NCBI RefSeq assembly: GCF_900167155.1
Contig: NZ_FUXU01000034.1
Coordinates: forward strand, 1-46,526
From: Enterovibrio nigricans DSM 22720
GTDB taxonomy: Bacteria; Pseudomonadota; Gammaproteobacteria; Enterobacterales; Vibrionaceae
Length of the DNA stretch: 46,526 nucleotides
Direction: 5' to 3'
Below the pieces are notes generated by a model, which ran no database searches, was not told the DNA's origin, and saw only the letters and a program-made list of their open reading frames with translations. Within the stretch, counting starts at the first letter, position 1, and each line of letters begins with the position of its first letter. Position numbers and translations under genes: made by a program. Shown one piece after another: positions 1 to 7,617 of this stretch.

Positions 1-215
1 GTTTTATCCATCGGGAAGCCTGCAAACTTTGTGAGGGTGACTCTTGTTTTCTCCGCTCTTGCTTCCAGCTCAGCATTGAGTAGCGACTCTAAATAGTCGG
101 CAAGACTCGCCTCATTGTTGAGTGCCGTTTTGGCTAAATGTGACCACTCTTGACCCACTGCCTGTAACTTGAGTGTTTCACAGGCAGATTCAATACGACT
201 CATCTGAAGGTTCAC
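1..215 (-). CDS. istB: IstB-like ATP-binding transposition helper, partial
   Basis: This is the first 71 codons of an IS21 helper ATPase; the gene continues beyond position 1. It opens with GTG at 215, seven bases after a strong GGAGG site, and overlaps the istA stop by GTGA, as is usual for this family. The visible part is the alpha-helical N-terminal region of IstB-like proteins: an early LK-L-x-A-V-G segment followed by Y-L-x-x-L-L-x-A-E-L-E-A-R and the K-F-A-G-F-P turn that precedes the AAA+ domain. The Walker motifs lie outside the window. In IS21 this protein forms oligomers that recruit the transposase to target DNA. Confidence 0.65.
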   Translation of the reverse strand, partial: MNLQMSRIESACETLKLQAVGQEWSHLAKTALNNEASLADYLESLLNAELEARAEKTRVTLTKFAGFPMDK

Positions 216-361
216 GCCCGCACCTCCAGCAACACATCATACGTAGAGAGCCGGTGTTGAAAGCTCTCAAGAGGAACGACTGTCTTAGTCACAGGTGTGA
301 GGCCGACGTTGCTGATTGATGTAATTACTGGAGGTGAGACAGGCGTTTCGTTGATTGTTGT
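212..361 (-). pseudogene. istA: 3' fragment of IS21 transposase istA
   Basis: Forty-nine codons ending at a TGA (212-214) that overlaps the istB start. The fragment ends in L-S-T-Y-D-V-L-L, similar to the Y/F-D-x-L-L tail near the C terminus of many IstA transposases. The DDE domain and the helix-turn-helix are absent. Upstream the frame is closed by TAA at 362-364, and the next 100 bases show no IstA coding, so this is a stump. The assignment rests on the coupling to istB and the tail motif only. Confidence 0.5.
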
Positions 362-470
362 TTAACTTGGTGAAAATAGGGGAGGTTTTCCTTATTAATG
401 GAGAGTTTTATTGGCACCTTGCCTGATGTGCTGGCCACCTGATAACGCGGCTTTAGAGGCTATAAACAAA

Positions 471-491
471 AACCGAGCGTCGGGCTCGGTT
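471..491 (-). terminator. Rho-independent terminator after the 37-aa membrane protein
   Basis: An 8-bp stem (AACCGAGC / GCTCGGTT) with a 5-nt loop. On the minus strand it is followed by a T-rich run (complement of 463-470). It lies 27 bases after the stop of the small ORF at 518-631. Confidence 0.75.
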
Positions 492-517
492 TCTCAAAAG
501 ATTACGTTTACTGTGAA

Positions 518-631
518 TTACAGAACGCCACCCCAATACATAGCGTTAACAATAGCGAATGCGATAGTTGCACTTATCATGACGAAAAGTGGGGCATATT
601 TAGACAATTTAGCGGCGATCAACGTTGACAC
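518..631 (-). CDS. 37-residue single-pass membrane protein, unknown function
   Basis: A GTG-initiated ORF of 37 codons that I could not assign to a named family. The protein has a short polar N terminus with two Lys (MSTLIAAKLSKYAP), a hydrophobic helix from about residue 13 to 31 and an aromatic-Gly tail (MYWGGVL), so it should be a single-pass inner-membrane micropeptide. Evidence that it is real: an AGAGGA ribosome site 7 bases before the GTG, a promoter with TTGATG and CATAAT boxes 17 bases apart just upstream (663-691), and a dedicated terminator downstream (471-491). It forms a one-gene transcription unit between the IS21 stump and ppaC. Confidence 0.7.
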   Translation of the reverse strand: MSTLIAAKLSKYAPLFVMISATIAFAIVNAMYWGGVL

Positions 632-662
632 AGTTCGTTCCTCTTGAGTAAAAGTTGAACGA

Positions 663-691
663 ATTATGCACAGTTATGTGACGGGCATCAA
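663..691 (-). promoter_or_regulatory. Sigma-70 promoter for the 37-aa membrane protein
   Basis: On the minus strand, TTGATG (686-691) and CATAAT (663-668) are separated by exactly 17 bases. The start codon lies 32 bases downstream of the -10 box. Identified by eye only. Confidence 0.55.
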
Positions 692-799
692 TATGAAACA
701 GAGTTTAAACGAGTGATTAATCGAACAATGTTCATAAGCCATTGTCCTAACGCGAGATTGTTTTTGTCCGCTTTTTCTCTGTGTACGGAGAGCATGAAA

Positions 800-823
800 A
801 AGGGCGGTAAAAATACCACCCTT
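800..823 (-). terminator. Terminator of ppaC
   Basis: Hairpin AAGGGCGGTA / TACCACCCTT with an AAAA loop and one mismatch, followed by T residues on the minus strand. It starts 24 bases after the ppaC stop. Confidence 0.7.
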
Positions 824-846
824 TGAATGAATCTCAGTGCTTGAGA

Positions 847-1767
847 TTAAGCAAATGAATCCTGTAGAGGCGGAACAACTTGCTTCTTGCGGCTCAGTAC
901 GCCGTCCAGCCATACACGGCCGTTTTCGGTTTGTTTACCGTAGGCACGCTCAACAATTTCAACGTCATCAGAAATGACCAGCAACTCAGAGCCTTCTTTC
1001 ATGATGTCAGTTAGCAGCAGCATAACAGTGTGGCGTTCGCCTTCTGCTTTCAGTACTGCAATGTCGGCTTCCAACTCACCTTTGATTTCGTCGAAAACAG
1101 CCAGGTCAACCACTTCCAGCTGACCGATACCTACTAGGTTACCGTTCATGTTGAAATCTTTGTAGTCACGCATAACCAGATCACGAATTGGCGTACCAGC
1201 AACCGCAGATTTTACATTGAACATTTCCATGCCCAGTGTTTCGAAATCTTCGATACCCGCGATTTTTGCCAAGTCTTCAACACAACGAATGTCTGCGGTA
1301 GTGCAAGTCGGAGATTTGAAGATAACAGTGTCGCTTAGGATCGCACAAAGCATGATACCAGCGATTTCTTTTGGAATTTTTACGTTGTAGAAGTCATACA
1401 TCATTTTGATAACGGTGTTTGAACAACCTACAGGGCGGATCCAGCATTCAAGAGGAGTAGATGTTGTTAGATCACCCAGCTTGTGGTGATCAACGATGCC
1501 CACAATAGTCGCTTCTGCGATATCGTCAGGTGCCTGAGTCAGTTCAGAGTGGTCAACGATGTAAACTTCTTCACCTGCATAGCTAAGTTTCAGCTCAGGA
1601 GCTTCGAAACCAAAACGATCTAGGATGAATGCAGTCTCAGGAGATAGGTCGCCCAAACGCGCGGCAACAGCTGGCTCATCGATTTGATTTTTCAGGTACG
1701 CAAGTGCAATCGCACCGCAGATAGAATCAGAATCAGGGATCTTATGACCCACAACATACATTGGCAT
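847..1767 (-). CDS. ppaC: Manganese-dependent inorganic pyrophosphatase (family II)
   Basis: Hydrolyses pyrophosphate to phosphate in the cytoplasm, pulling biosynthetic reactions forward. At 306 residues it has the family II (DHH phosphoesterase) length. Metal-site motifs are in order: G-H8-x3-D12-S-D14, then D72-H73 in VDHSE, then the D93-H94-H95 triad in IVDHHK. The C-terminal DHHA2 domain ends in S-R-K-K-Q-V-V-P-P-L, which includes the family's conserved SRKKQ substrate-binding segment. The ATG at 1767 is chosen because GAGAG sits 6 bases upstream; a second ATG two codons later is possible. It appears monocistronic, with a terminator at 800-823. Confidence 0.95.
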   Translation of the reverse strand: MPMYVVGHKIPDSDSICGAIALAYLKNQIDEPAVAARLGDLSPETAFILDRFGFEAPELKLSYAGEEVYIVDHSELTQAPDDIAEATIVGIVDHHKLGDLTTSTPLECWIRPVGCSNTVIKMMYDFYNVKIPKEIAGIMLCAILSDTVIFKSPTCTTADIRCVEDLAKIAGIEDFETLGMEMFNVKSAVAGTPIRDLVMRDYKDFNMNGNLVGIGQLEVVDLAVFDEIKGELEADIAVLKAEGERHTVMLLLTDIMKEGSELLVISDDVEIVERAYGKQTENGRVWLDGVLSRKKQVVPPLQDSFA

Positions 1768-1805
1768 AATTGGCTCTCGTCATGCTCACATTTTGAATTT
1801 CGCGC

Positions 1806-1814
1806 ATTTTACCA
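1806..1814 (-). promoter_or_regulatory. Possible extended -10 promoter of ppaC
   Basis: TAAAAT (1806-1811) is preceded by TGG on the minus strand, an extended -10 arrangement about 40 bases before the ppaC start. No good -35 is seen, so the call is tentative. Confidence 0.35.
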
Positions 1815-1929
1815 GAGTGACCATAAATGTACATTCGTCCTTCGTCGTGAGCGGCATTCGCCGAATGAGATACGCGACCAACGTTTAACCTCTCGACACA
1901 GTTCGAATTATCATGAGATGAAATGAAAA

Positions 1930-1950
1930 AAGCGCTGCAGTGCAGCGCTT
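1930..1950 (-). terminator. Terminator of the 100-aa hypothetical gene
   Basis: Near-perfect palindrome AAGCGCTGCA-G-TGCAGCGCTT flanked by A-runs on the left and AAAAA on the right, so it could terminate in either direction. It follows the gene at 1973-2275 (minus). Between it and ppaC (1768-1929) nothing beyond the ppaC promoter region was seen. Confidence 0.7.
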
Positions 1951-1972
1951 AAAAAGGATATGCAAGGAGTAG

Positions 1973-2275
1973 TTACAAGTCTCTCATCAATATTTCGAGC
2001 TCTTCTTGAGCTTCTTCGATGAGGTTTTCTAGTTCTGTTGCGTCCGCATTGGTTAACGGTAATTGCCAATGAACGGGTTTACCATTTGACGTATGTTTGC
2101 CCACCAACTTCGTCACCCTGCCGCTACGTTCGAATCTTACATGTTCGAACTCTGCTTCATGGCATTGACGATTCTCCACTATTTCAATTTCGACCAAGCC
2201 GGTGGGGATAACTTGGACATGTGCGTGGAGTTGTTTTGTATCTTTGAGTAAGTAGTTTCTGTGTCTTGCTTGCAT
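1973..2275 (-). CDS. Conserved-looking hypothetical protein, 100 aa
   Basis: Not recognised. It is a small soluble protein with a mixed beta region (residues about 5-75, rich in alternating V/I/E) and an acidic C-terminal helix with repeated E-E-L-E-type residues (LENLIEEAQEELEILM), which could form a coiled coil. The start is set at the second of two close ATGs: AGGGGA lies 6 bases before ATG 2275 but abuts the first ATG at 2281, which would be too close. It is a single gene with its own terminator, between ppaC and a MarR regulator on the same strand. No signal peptide or membrane segment. Confidence 0.7.
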   Translation of the reverse strand: MQARHRNYLLKDTKQLHAHVQVIPTGLVEIEIVENRQCHEAEFEHVRFERSGRVTKLVGKHTSNGKPVHWQLPLTNADATELENLIEEAQEELEILMRDL

Positions 2276-2354
2276 GATCATTCCCCTGGAGCATCACCCG
2301 TAATCGCTTTTAAAGTGTAGACAACAGGTTGCATTTGAGGGGCGAAAAAGACGT

Positions 2355-2459
2355 ATGAATATGGGTTTTGATGACCAAGAGTTTGATGTGAAAACGAAAC
2401 TTTTTTCTCGTATTAAATACGGTATTTTGGATGTAATTAAGATGGAAAAACACGCGTGA
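2355..2459 (+). CDS. Candidate 34-residue ORF, unknown
   Basis: ATG at 2355, TGA at 2457-2459. The product begins MNMGFDDQEFDV and contains FSRIKYGILDVIKMEKHA. The composition is protein-like, with acidic and basic segments and no rare-codon run. It lies opposite in strand to both neighbours, and the terminator at 2521-2541 could serve it. The ribosome site is weak: GAGGGG is too far upstream at about 13 bases. No homologue is recalled, so this is a candidate only. Confidence 0.35.
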   Translation: MNMGFDDQEFDVKTKLFSRIKYGILDVIKMEKHA

Positions 2460-2520
2460 TTTAAGTCAGAGCTGATAAATCAATGTGTTGAAACAATGGA
2501 CATGCTGGGGCAGGAAATAA

Positions 2521-2541
2521 AAACCCGGCGTGGCCGGGTTT
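2521..2541. terminator. Bidirectional terminator
   Basis: Stem AAACCCGGC / GCCGGGTTT with a GTG loop, with T-runs on both strands. It lies 10 bases after the marR stop and about 60 bases after the 34-codon plus-strand ORF. Confidence 0.8.
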
Positions 2542-2551
2542 TCTTTATTCG

Positions 2552-2980
2552 TTAAATGGCGTGTGCGACTTTCGTTAATGTAGAACGAAGTGAAACCGCC
2601 TCTTCTTCTGATAGGAGTGCGTGAATCGTTTCGAAGTTACGTTGGTCTGCTTTACTCAGAAGGTCTGCCATTGCTTGACCTTTATCCGTGAGTGTCAAAA
2701 TCTTAGAACGTCGGTCGTTAATATCGTCACGACGATTAATGTAGCCTTCCATCACCAAACTTTGGACGATACGGCTCACTTTTGACTTCTCACTGGCCAA
2801 ATAAGGCAAAGCCATCAGATCGCCTTGGCGAAATTCAACAGATTTTGCAATCGTTGAAATGGTGATGGTTTGCTCGGGGCCTAAAGTGACTCCTTGCTCA
2901 AATAGCCAGTCATGATAGCGCTTTGCCGATTTTAGCGTAATTAGACGACATAGTGAGCTCAGTTCCGATTGAATATCCAC
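2552..2980 (-). CDS. MarR-family transcriptional regulator
   Basis: A 142-residue winged-helix regulator, the normal MarR length. N-terminal helices (about 1-35) form the dimer interface. The recognition helix region S-E-K-S-K-V-S-R-I-V-Q-S-L (about 63-75) is followed by the wing R-R-D-D-I-N-D-R-R-S-K-I-L-T-L-T-D-K-G (about 83-101), the family signature D-x-R-S-K-x-x-x-L-T-x-x-G. MarR proteins usually repress their own or a neighbouring gene and release on ligand binding. A 21-bp palindrome about 80 bases upstream (3059-3079) is a plausible operator. Neighbouring genes do not reveal the regulon. Confidence 0.88.
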   Translation of the reverse strand: MDIQSELSSLCRLITLKSAKRYHDWLFEQGVTLGPEQTITISTIAKSVEFRQGDLMALPYLASEKSKVSRIVQSLVMEGYINRRDDINDRRSKILTLTDKGQAMADLLSKADQRNFETIHALLSEEEAVSLRSTLTKVAHAI

Positions 2981-3058
2981 GCTTATCTCTATTGCATTTT
3001 TATAGGTTTAGTGGCGCAAATATTACATCTTCATCTCTGGAAAAGTCTAATATGCCAG

Positions 3059-3079
3059 ACACTCTCGTCATAAGAGTGT
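3059..3079. promoter_or_regulatory. 21-bp palindrome, candidate MarR operator
   Basis: Perfect 7-base arms ACACTCT and AGAGTGT are separated by CGTCATA. The outer bases GCCAGA (3054-3059) and TCTGGC (3081-3086) extend the symmetry after a 2-nt bulge. There is no T-run on either side, so it is not a standard terminator. Its position 80 bases upstream of marR suggests an operator or a 5'-leader hairpin. Confidence 0.45.
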
Positions 3080-3313
3080 ATCTGGCTGAATTTACTTTTT
3101 ATTGTCATTTAACTAATTGATACATAAAAGAAATTACCGAAAATGGTAAATGTTATGTTTCAAAAGTGAGGCAGGGTGTAAATGAGGTGACTAAATAACC
3201 CCAAAATCTCGTTTGATAATTAGTCCGTTGTAAACCTAGATGGGGTGTTTATCTGACCTGAAAAAGTGTAAGAAATTGTGAAATTAAATGACTTGTTCAA
3301 AAAAGGGCCCAAA

Positions 3314-3340
3314 AACACCAAAGCCATGACTTTTGGTGTT
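3314..3340. terminator. Terminator of cls
   Basis: Stem AACACCAAA / TTTGGTGTT with a 9-nt loop and a T-run on the minus strand, 10 bases beyond the cls stop. The plus strand also has T residues after the stem. Confidence 0.75.
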
Positions 3341-3350
3341 TTATTCGTGG

Positions 3351-4838
3351 TTACAGTAGCGGGCTGAACATGTAGAAAAACTGCTCAATGGGTCGATTTA
3401 ACACGGAGCGTTTTTGCCACGTTTCAATGAGAAGAGGGGTCGAGTTGTTGATGTATTCCTGCTGCAAAGAGGAAAGGTCCGCGCAGAAATCCGGATCGTC
3501 AATACATAGCGTTAATTCAAAGTTTAGCCACAGGCTTCGCATGTCGAGATTTACGGTTCCAATTAGGCAGAAGTTTTCGTCGACCATCACGGATTTTGTG
3601 TGAAGAAGGCCTCCTTGAAATCGATAAATATTGATTCCGGCTCTTAGCAAGTCATTGAAAAATGACCGGCTTGCCCATTCGACCATAAGGCTGTCATTTT
3701 TTGCCGGGATAATCAGATTTACAGTCACCCCCCGCTGTGCAGTCGTCTGTAGCGCTGCGAGCAAACTTTCACTCGGGATGAGGTAAGGCGTGGTGATGGT
3801 GAGGCTTCTTTTTGCCTGGTGGATAGCTAGCATCAATACTTGCTGGATAATACCGTCAGGCATGCCAGGCCCTGACGGCGCGACCTGCACTGAATGGTTA
3901 GCATGTTCATGTTGTTCAATCAAAGGGCAGGTTGGTAAATCTGGCAAGTATCGCAATCCTGTTTCGACTTCCCAATCCCACGCGAAAATGCTGTTTAAAA
4001 CAGGAACAGAGGGGCCGTCGACTTTCACCATAATATCGACCCACTGCCCAACGCCTGCATCTTGTTTGAAGAAACGTGGGTCAACCATGTTCATGGAGCC
4101 TGTATAGCCAATTTCGTTGTCGATGATGACAATTTTACGGTGTTGTCGAATGTCGAGGCGCCGTAAAAACATACGAGCAGGGCTTACGGCCAGCGCTTCA
4201 ATAAGCTCTACGCCCGCACGACGCATTTCGTCTGGCCAGTGGGTTCGAAAGAAGGATTTGCTCCCAGCTGAGTCGAGCAAAATTCGCACGGTCACACCAC
4301 GACGCGCCGCAGAGCATACTTCTTTAGCAACATCGTCTGCATGTCCGCCTGGATGCCAAATATAAAAAACCATGTTGACGGAACGTTTGGCTGAATGAAC
4401 ATCTTTAGCAATATTTCGTAAAATATCGGCGGTTTCACAATGAAGAGAAAGCTGATTTCCCGCTAAGGCCGGTATCCCTGCGCGTCTCAGGCAAAGATCA
4501 TGAACGGGACGGGCGAGGAAGCTTTGGTGCTGTGGTCGGTGGACTTCACACTCACTCAGTGTTGCCATCCATTGACCATAAGGGGTGAACATTGCTTTCG
4601 CACGTTCGGCTCGCTTTCTCCCTAAATTTAACTCACCTACGAGTAAATAAAGGATTACCCCAACAATAGGGATGATGTAGATGATCATCAGCCAAGCAAT
4701 AGAAACACCAAGTGCACGGCGTTTTAGAACGACACGAATGGTGACACCGGCGATTAAAAGCCAATAAAAAAAAACACTCGCCCAAACAATAAACTGATAA
4801 ATTTTTTCCATATCAACCAACTTAGCCTTTTTCGTCAC
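3351..4838 (-). CDS. clsA: Cardiolipin synthase A
   Basis: Makes cardiolipin from two phosphatidylglycerol molecules at the inner membrane. The protein (495 aa from this start) has two N-terminal membrane helices (about residues 15-37 and 47-68), the V-G-E-L-N-L-G-R-K-R-A-E-R-A segment typical of ClsA, and two phospholipase-D HKD motifs: H233-x-K235-x4-D240 and H413-x-K415-x4-D420. Both are followed by GSMN and GTVN. It ends in F-F-Y-M-F-S-P-L-L as E. coli ClsA does. The start is uncertain: family alignment favours the ATG at 4811 (MEKIYQ), but neither start has a strong ribosome site. Confidence 0.93.
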   Translation of the reverse strand: MTKKAKLVDMEKIYQFIVWASVFFYWLLIAGVTIRVVLKRRALGVSIAWLMIIYIIPIVGVILYLLVGELNLGRKRAERAKAMFTPYGQWMATLSECEVHRPQHQSFLARPVHDLCLRRAGIPALAGNQLSLHCETADILRNIAKDVHSAKRSVNMVFYIWHPGGHADDVAKEVCSAARRGVTVRILLDSAGSKSFFRTHWPDEMRRAGVELIEALAVSPARMFLRRLDIRQHRKIVIIDNEIGYTGSMNMVDPRFFKQDAGVGQWVDIMVKVDGPSVPVLNSIFAWDWEVETGLRYLPDLPTCPLIEQHEHANHSVQVAPSGPGMPDGIIQQVLMLAIHQAKRSLTITTPYLIPSESLLAALQTTAQRGVTVNLIIPAKNDSLMVEWASRSFFNDLLRAGINIYRFQGGLLHTKSVMVDENFCLIGTVNLDMRSLWLNFELTLCIDDPDFCADLSSLQQEYINNSTPLLIETWQKRSVLNRPIEQFFYMFSPLL

Positions 4839-5203
4839 TCAATATAGAGCGGTGGTGCTGACTATGCACAGACTTTAGTGTCTCTTATTCGTTATCGATA
4901 GTCATTAGAAGTCAATTCTTCGTCAGTGTGAAAGGTTTGTTATGAAATAATTGTCGCCAGGTGTTTATAAAGTAACAGAAAAGGGAGTGTGAGCGGGGAA
5001 ATATACCACTTGATCGAAAAATATAGCGCGATCGCTTCAAATTTTATTCCAAAGCTGGTTTACTTGCCATGTCTGTTGCAAAAGCGGGTCAAATGTCTCC
5101 TGTAAACTAATGTTTACAATCCAGCTGGGAGATGCCAAGGAAAGGCAGAAGATGCTGGGTATTAGTACCTAAACAACATCATCGATTGTAGTAGAGAGTA
5201 GTT
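4839..5203. other. Divergent intergenic region between clsA and an NSS transporter
   Basis: 365 bases with no ORF that looks coding. It must hold the promoters of both divergent genes. A TTGCAA at about 5077 with a TGTAAA 19 bases later is only a weak plus-strand match. No palindromic operator or known riboswitch was recognised. Confidence 0.4.
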
Positions 5204-6550
5204 ATGGCAAGCAGTAATAGAGCCCAGTTTTCTTCCAGATTAGGTTTCATTCTTGCCGCGGCAGGTTCTGCCGTTGGCCTAGGTAATATATGGGGTTTCC
5301 CGACACAGGCAGCCAGCAATGGTGGTGCTGTTTTTTTGATCACGTATTTGGTCATGGTATTTGTCCTGGCTTATCCCTTGTTGGTTGCAGAGTTGACCAT
5401 TGGTCGTTATGGCGCGTCGAACCCTATTCGTTCCCTTATTTCCGTCGCACCTAAACAAAAAGCGTTGGGCAGTGCTGTTGGTATTGCGGGTCTGTTGGGT
5501 GCCAGCGGTATTTTGAGTTTCTACGCGATAGTGGCGGGCTGGTTCTTTGGCTTCCTTGTGGGGCCGGTGCTGAGTGCTATCGGGATGGAGAGTGCGGCAG
5601 CGTGGCTTGAAGGTTTTAGCATTGAACGTAACCTGATTCTGATGGGCGTGTTCATGCTTCTGACTATTCTTGTCGTGAAAAACGGTGTCGCAGACGGTAT
5701 TGAAAAATGGTCTAGCCGTTTGATGCCCGTACTGTTTGTGCTGTTCATTGTGATGGTGATTTACACCTTGACCCAACCGGGTGCAATTGATGGCTTGAAA
5801 ATGTACTTAGTCCCAGATACGTCACATTTCTCTCCAGATTTGATGGTGAGCGCGATGGGGCAGGCGTTCTTCTCACTTTCGATCGGTGTTTGTACCATGA
5901 TGGTATACGGCTCTTACCTGAGCAAAGACGCAAACTTGCCGAAGACTGCTGCACAAGTTGCGATGGTCGACACGGGCGTAGCATTTGTTGCGGGTCTCCT
6001 GATTTTGCCGGCAATGTTCGTGGCACAGAAAAATGGTGTGCAAATTTATAACGAAGCAGGTGCGTTGCTTGACGGTGATACATTGGTGTTCAGCGTACTT
6101 CCTGCCATGTTTGAAACCATGGGCTTTGCAGGCATCATTATCAGCGTGGCTTTCTTTGCATTGATGGTGATTGCAGCGTTGACGTCTTCTATCTCAATGC
6201 TTGAGGTGCCTGTTTCTTGTGCGTGTGAAGAACTGAACAAGGAGCGTAAAGCGGTTGTATGGTGGATTGGTGGTGCGATTTCTATTTTATCGGCCATCAT
6301 TATCTTTAATTTCGACACCATGTTTGGCTTAGTGATTACCGTGACAACCGAGTACATGCAACCCATTCTTGGCTTGATAATGGCACTGATTGCTGGCTGG
6401 ATTTGGAACCGCAACCAAGTACTTGAAGAGCTAAGCCATGGTCAACCTGAGTTTGCGCAAAGCACGTTCTGGAAAGTATGGCCAGCGTACGTTCGTATCG
6501 TATGCCCAATCTTGATGGCAATGGTGTTTTTGTGGCCGCTATTTAAGTAA
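5204..6550 (+). CDS. Sodium-dependent neurotransmitter-symporter (NSS/SNF) family transporter
   Basis: A secondary transporter of the LeuT fold that couples Na+ to import of an amino acid or related compound; the substrate cannot be read from the sequence. The 448-aa protein begins with the family hallmark G-S-A-V-G-L-G-N-I-W-G-F-P in TM1 (about residues 20-32), where the Na+ and carboxylate ligands sit. About 11-12 hydrophobic segments follow, in keeping with shorter bacterial NSS members. AGAGAG lies 7 bases before the ATG. It is a single gene with a strong terminator at 6564-6583. Confidence 0.92.
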   Translation: MASSNRAQFSSRLGFILAAAGSAVGLGNIWGFPTQAASNGGAVFLITYLVMVFVLAYPLLVAELTIGRYGASNPIRSLISVAPKQKALGSAVGIAGLLGASGILSFYAIVAGWFFGFLVGPVLSAIGMESAAAWLEGFSIERNLILMGVFMLLTILVVKNGVADGIEKWSSRLMPVLFVLFIVMVIYTLTQPGAIDGLKMYLVPDTSHFSPDLMVSAMGQAFFSLSIGVCTMMVYGSYLSKDANLPKTAAQVAMVDTGVAFVAGLLILPAMFVAQKNGVQIYNEAGALLDGDTLVFSVLPAMFETMGFAGIIISVAFFALMVIAALTSSISMLEVPVSCACEELNKERKAVVWWIGGAISILSAIIIFNFDTMFGLVITVTTEYMQPILGLIMALIAGWIWNRNQVLEELSHGQPEFAQSTFWKVWPAYVRIVCPILMAMVFLWPLFK

Positions 6551-6563
6551 CCATTTTGTGTAA

Positions 6564-6583
6564 ATCCCCGCCAGTGCGGGGAT
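6564..6583 (+). terminator. Terminator of the NSS transporter
   Basis: Stem ATCCCCGC / GCGGGGAT with a CAGT loop, followed by TCTTTTTT. Confidence 0.88.
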
Positions 6584-6681
6584 TCTTTTTTACTATTTTT
6601 CATCCTCATTACCTCTTTGCTTTATCTGTCTTCCCACTCCGATTACACTCACCGCAGACGTAACAAATAACAGGTTTAACC

Positions 6682-7353
6682 ATGTTCACGCTGGTTTATC
6701 AGAATGACGATTTCTTGGTGATCAACAAACACCCTGGAGTCAGTGTCCATAAGGATGATAATGAGCAGGCTTTGTTGACCGAGGTTGCTAACGCAACGGG
6801 TGATAAGCAACTTTATTTAATCCATAGACTGGATAAAATGACATCCGGATTGCTATTGCTGGGTCGACATCAACAAGCGGCTTCATCACTTTCAAGTCTG
6901 TTTGCAGAAAGAACGGTTCAAAAGTTCTATCTTGCCCTGTCAGCGAAGAAGCCGAGTAAGAAGCAAGGTACCATTTCGGGTGATATGGCAAAAAGCCGTC
7001 GCGCGATGTGGAAATTGCTTTCGAGCAAAACCAATCCAGCAACGACACAGTTTTTTTCTACGTCGGGCGGAGAAGGTAAGCGGTTATTCCTTTGTAAGCC
7101 GTATACAGGAAAAACCCACCAGATTCGTGTGGCACTGAAAAGTGTGGGTTCGACGATTCTGGGAGACGATATTTATGGTGGTGAAGCCGCTGATAGAGGG
7201 TATTTACACGCGTATTCCTTGTCGTTTACACATACCGGTAAACACTATCAATTTGTTGAACCACCAGTGCTGGGTGACATGTGGCCGGAATTGCCGAACG
7301 ATTGGCAAGCACCTTGGCTTCTAAACTGGCCCAAACTACTTCATCAAAAATAA
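6682..7353 (+). CDS. RluA-family pseudouridine synthase (TIGR01621-like)
   Basis: Isomerises uridine to pseudouridine in RNA; which RNA is not known from the sequence. The 223-aa protein has the RluA core: an N-terminal V-I-N-K-H-P-G segment, the catalytic motif H-R-L-D51-x-M-T-S-G, a Y-L-A-L-S segment, and the late motif T-G-K-T-H-Q-I-R-V-A-L. It lacks an S4 RNA-binding domain and is shorter than RluA/C/D, which fits the TIGR01621 group seen in Vibrio and Pseudomonas. The small basic-protein/methyltransferase pair follows 63 bases downstream on the same strand. Confidence 0.88.
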   Translation: MFTLVYQNDDFLVINKHPGVSVHKDDNEQALLTEVANATGDKQLYLIHRLDKMTSGLLLLGRHQQAASSLSSLFAERTVQKFYLALSAKKPSKKQGTISGDMAKSRRAMWKLLSSKTNPATTQFFSTSGGEGKRLFLCKPYTGKTHQIRVALKSVGSTILGDDIYGGEAADRGYLHAYSLSFTHTGKHYQFVEPPVLGDMWPELPNDWQAPWLLNWPKLLHQK

Positions 7354-7416
7354 ACGGAATTCACCTGAACAATCAGGAACGATACCAAGGATGGCTTGTA
7401 AATATTGGAGACAAGC

Positions 7417-7617
7417 ATGCAGCCTAATCGCAGTAAGACGCGCAGCACGAATTCTCATAAGTTTTGGGGGCTTGCGAGCCTGAGACGCCAGCGGAAGCGC
7501 AAAATTGCTCGCGCTCAACGTCATCACGGCAACGAATTTAATAACTTGCAACTCAGCGGTATTCCATTAGATCTGAATGAGGCTGCAGCGGTCACTAAAG
7601 AGGAAAACCCAGAATGA
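7417..7617 (+). CDS. Small highly basic hypothetical protein, 66 aa
   Basis: Not recognised. The start is placed at ATG 7417 because GGAG sits 6 bases upstream; an in-frame TTG at 7405 has no such site. The N-terminal half (residues about 1-38) is very rich in Arg and Lys (RRQRKRKIARAQRHH), which suggests nucleic-acid or ribosome contact. The C-terminal half is acidic to neutral. Its TGA overlaps the ATG of the downstream methyltransferase (ATGA), so the two should be translationally coupled. An RNA-modification role is an inference from this neighbourhood only. Confidence 0.7.
   Translation: MQPNRSKTRSTNSHKFWGLASLRRQRKRKIARAQRHHGNEFNNLQLSGIPLDLNEAAAVTKEENPE

Larger units (their letters stand above)
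1..361 (-). mobile_element. IS21-family element remnant (istB side continues out of the window)
   Basis: Two minus-strand frames with GTGA stop/start coupling match the IstA/IstB arrangement of IS21 elements. The istA side is cut: its frame is open only from about position 361 and meets a stop (362-364), and a normal chromosomal gene with its own terminator lies just upstream. The element is therefore truncated at its istA end. The istB end runs off the window, so the size and the other terminus are unknown. No terminal repeat was identified. Confidence 0.65.
2981..3350. other. Intergenic region marR-cls with a strong inverted repeat
   Basis: This 370-base gap contains the marR upstream region, the hairpin/palindrome at 3054-3086, AT-rich sequence without a convincing ORF, and the cls terminator near its right end. 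A small RNA ending at that terminator cannot be excluded, but no promoter supports it. Confidence 0.5.

Noticed and set aside
5279-6521. Several long minus-strand ORFs opposite the NSS transporter
   Set aside because: They are antisense shadows of a well-supported membrane transporter; products are His/Thr/Gln-rich and resemble no family.
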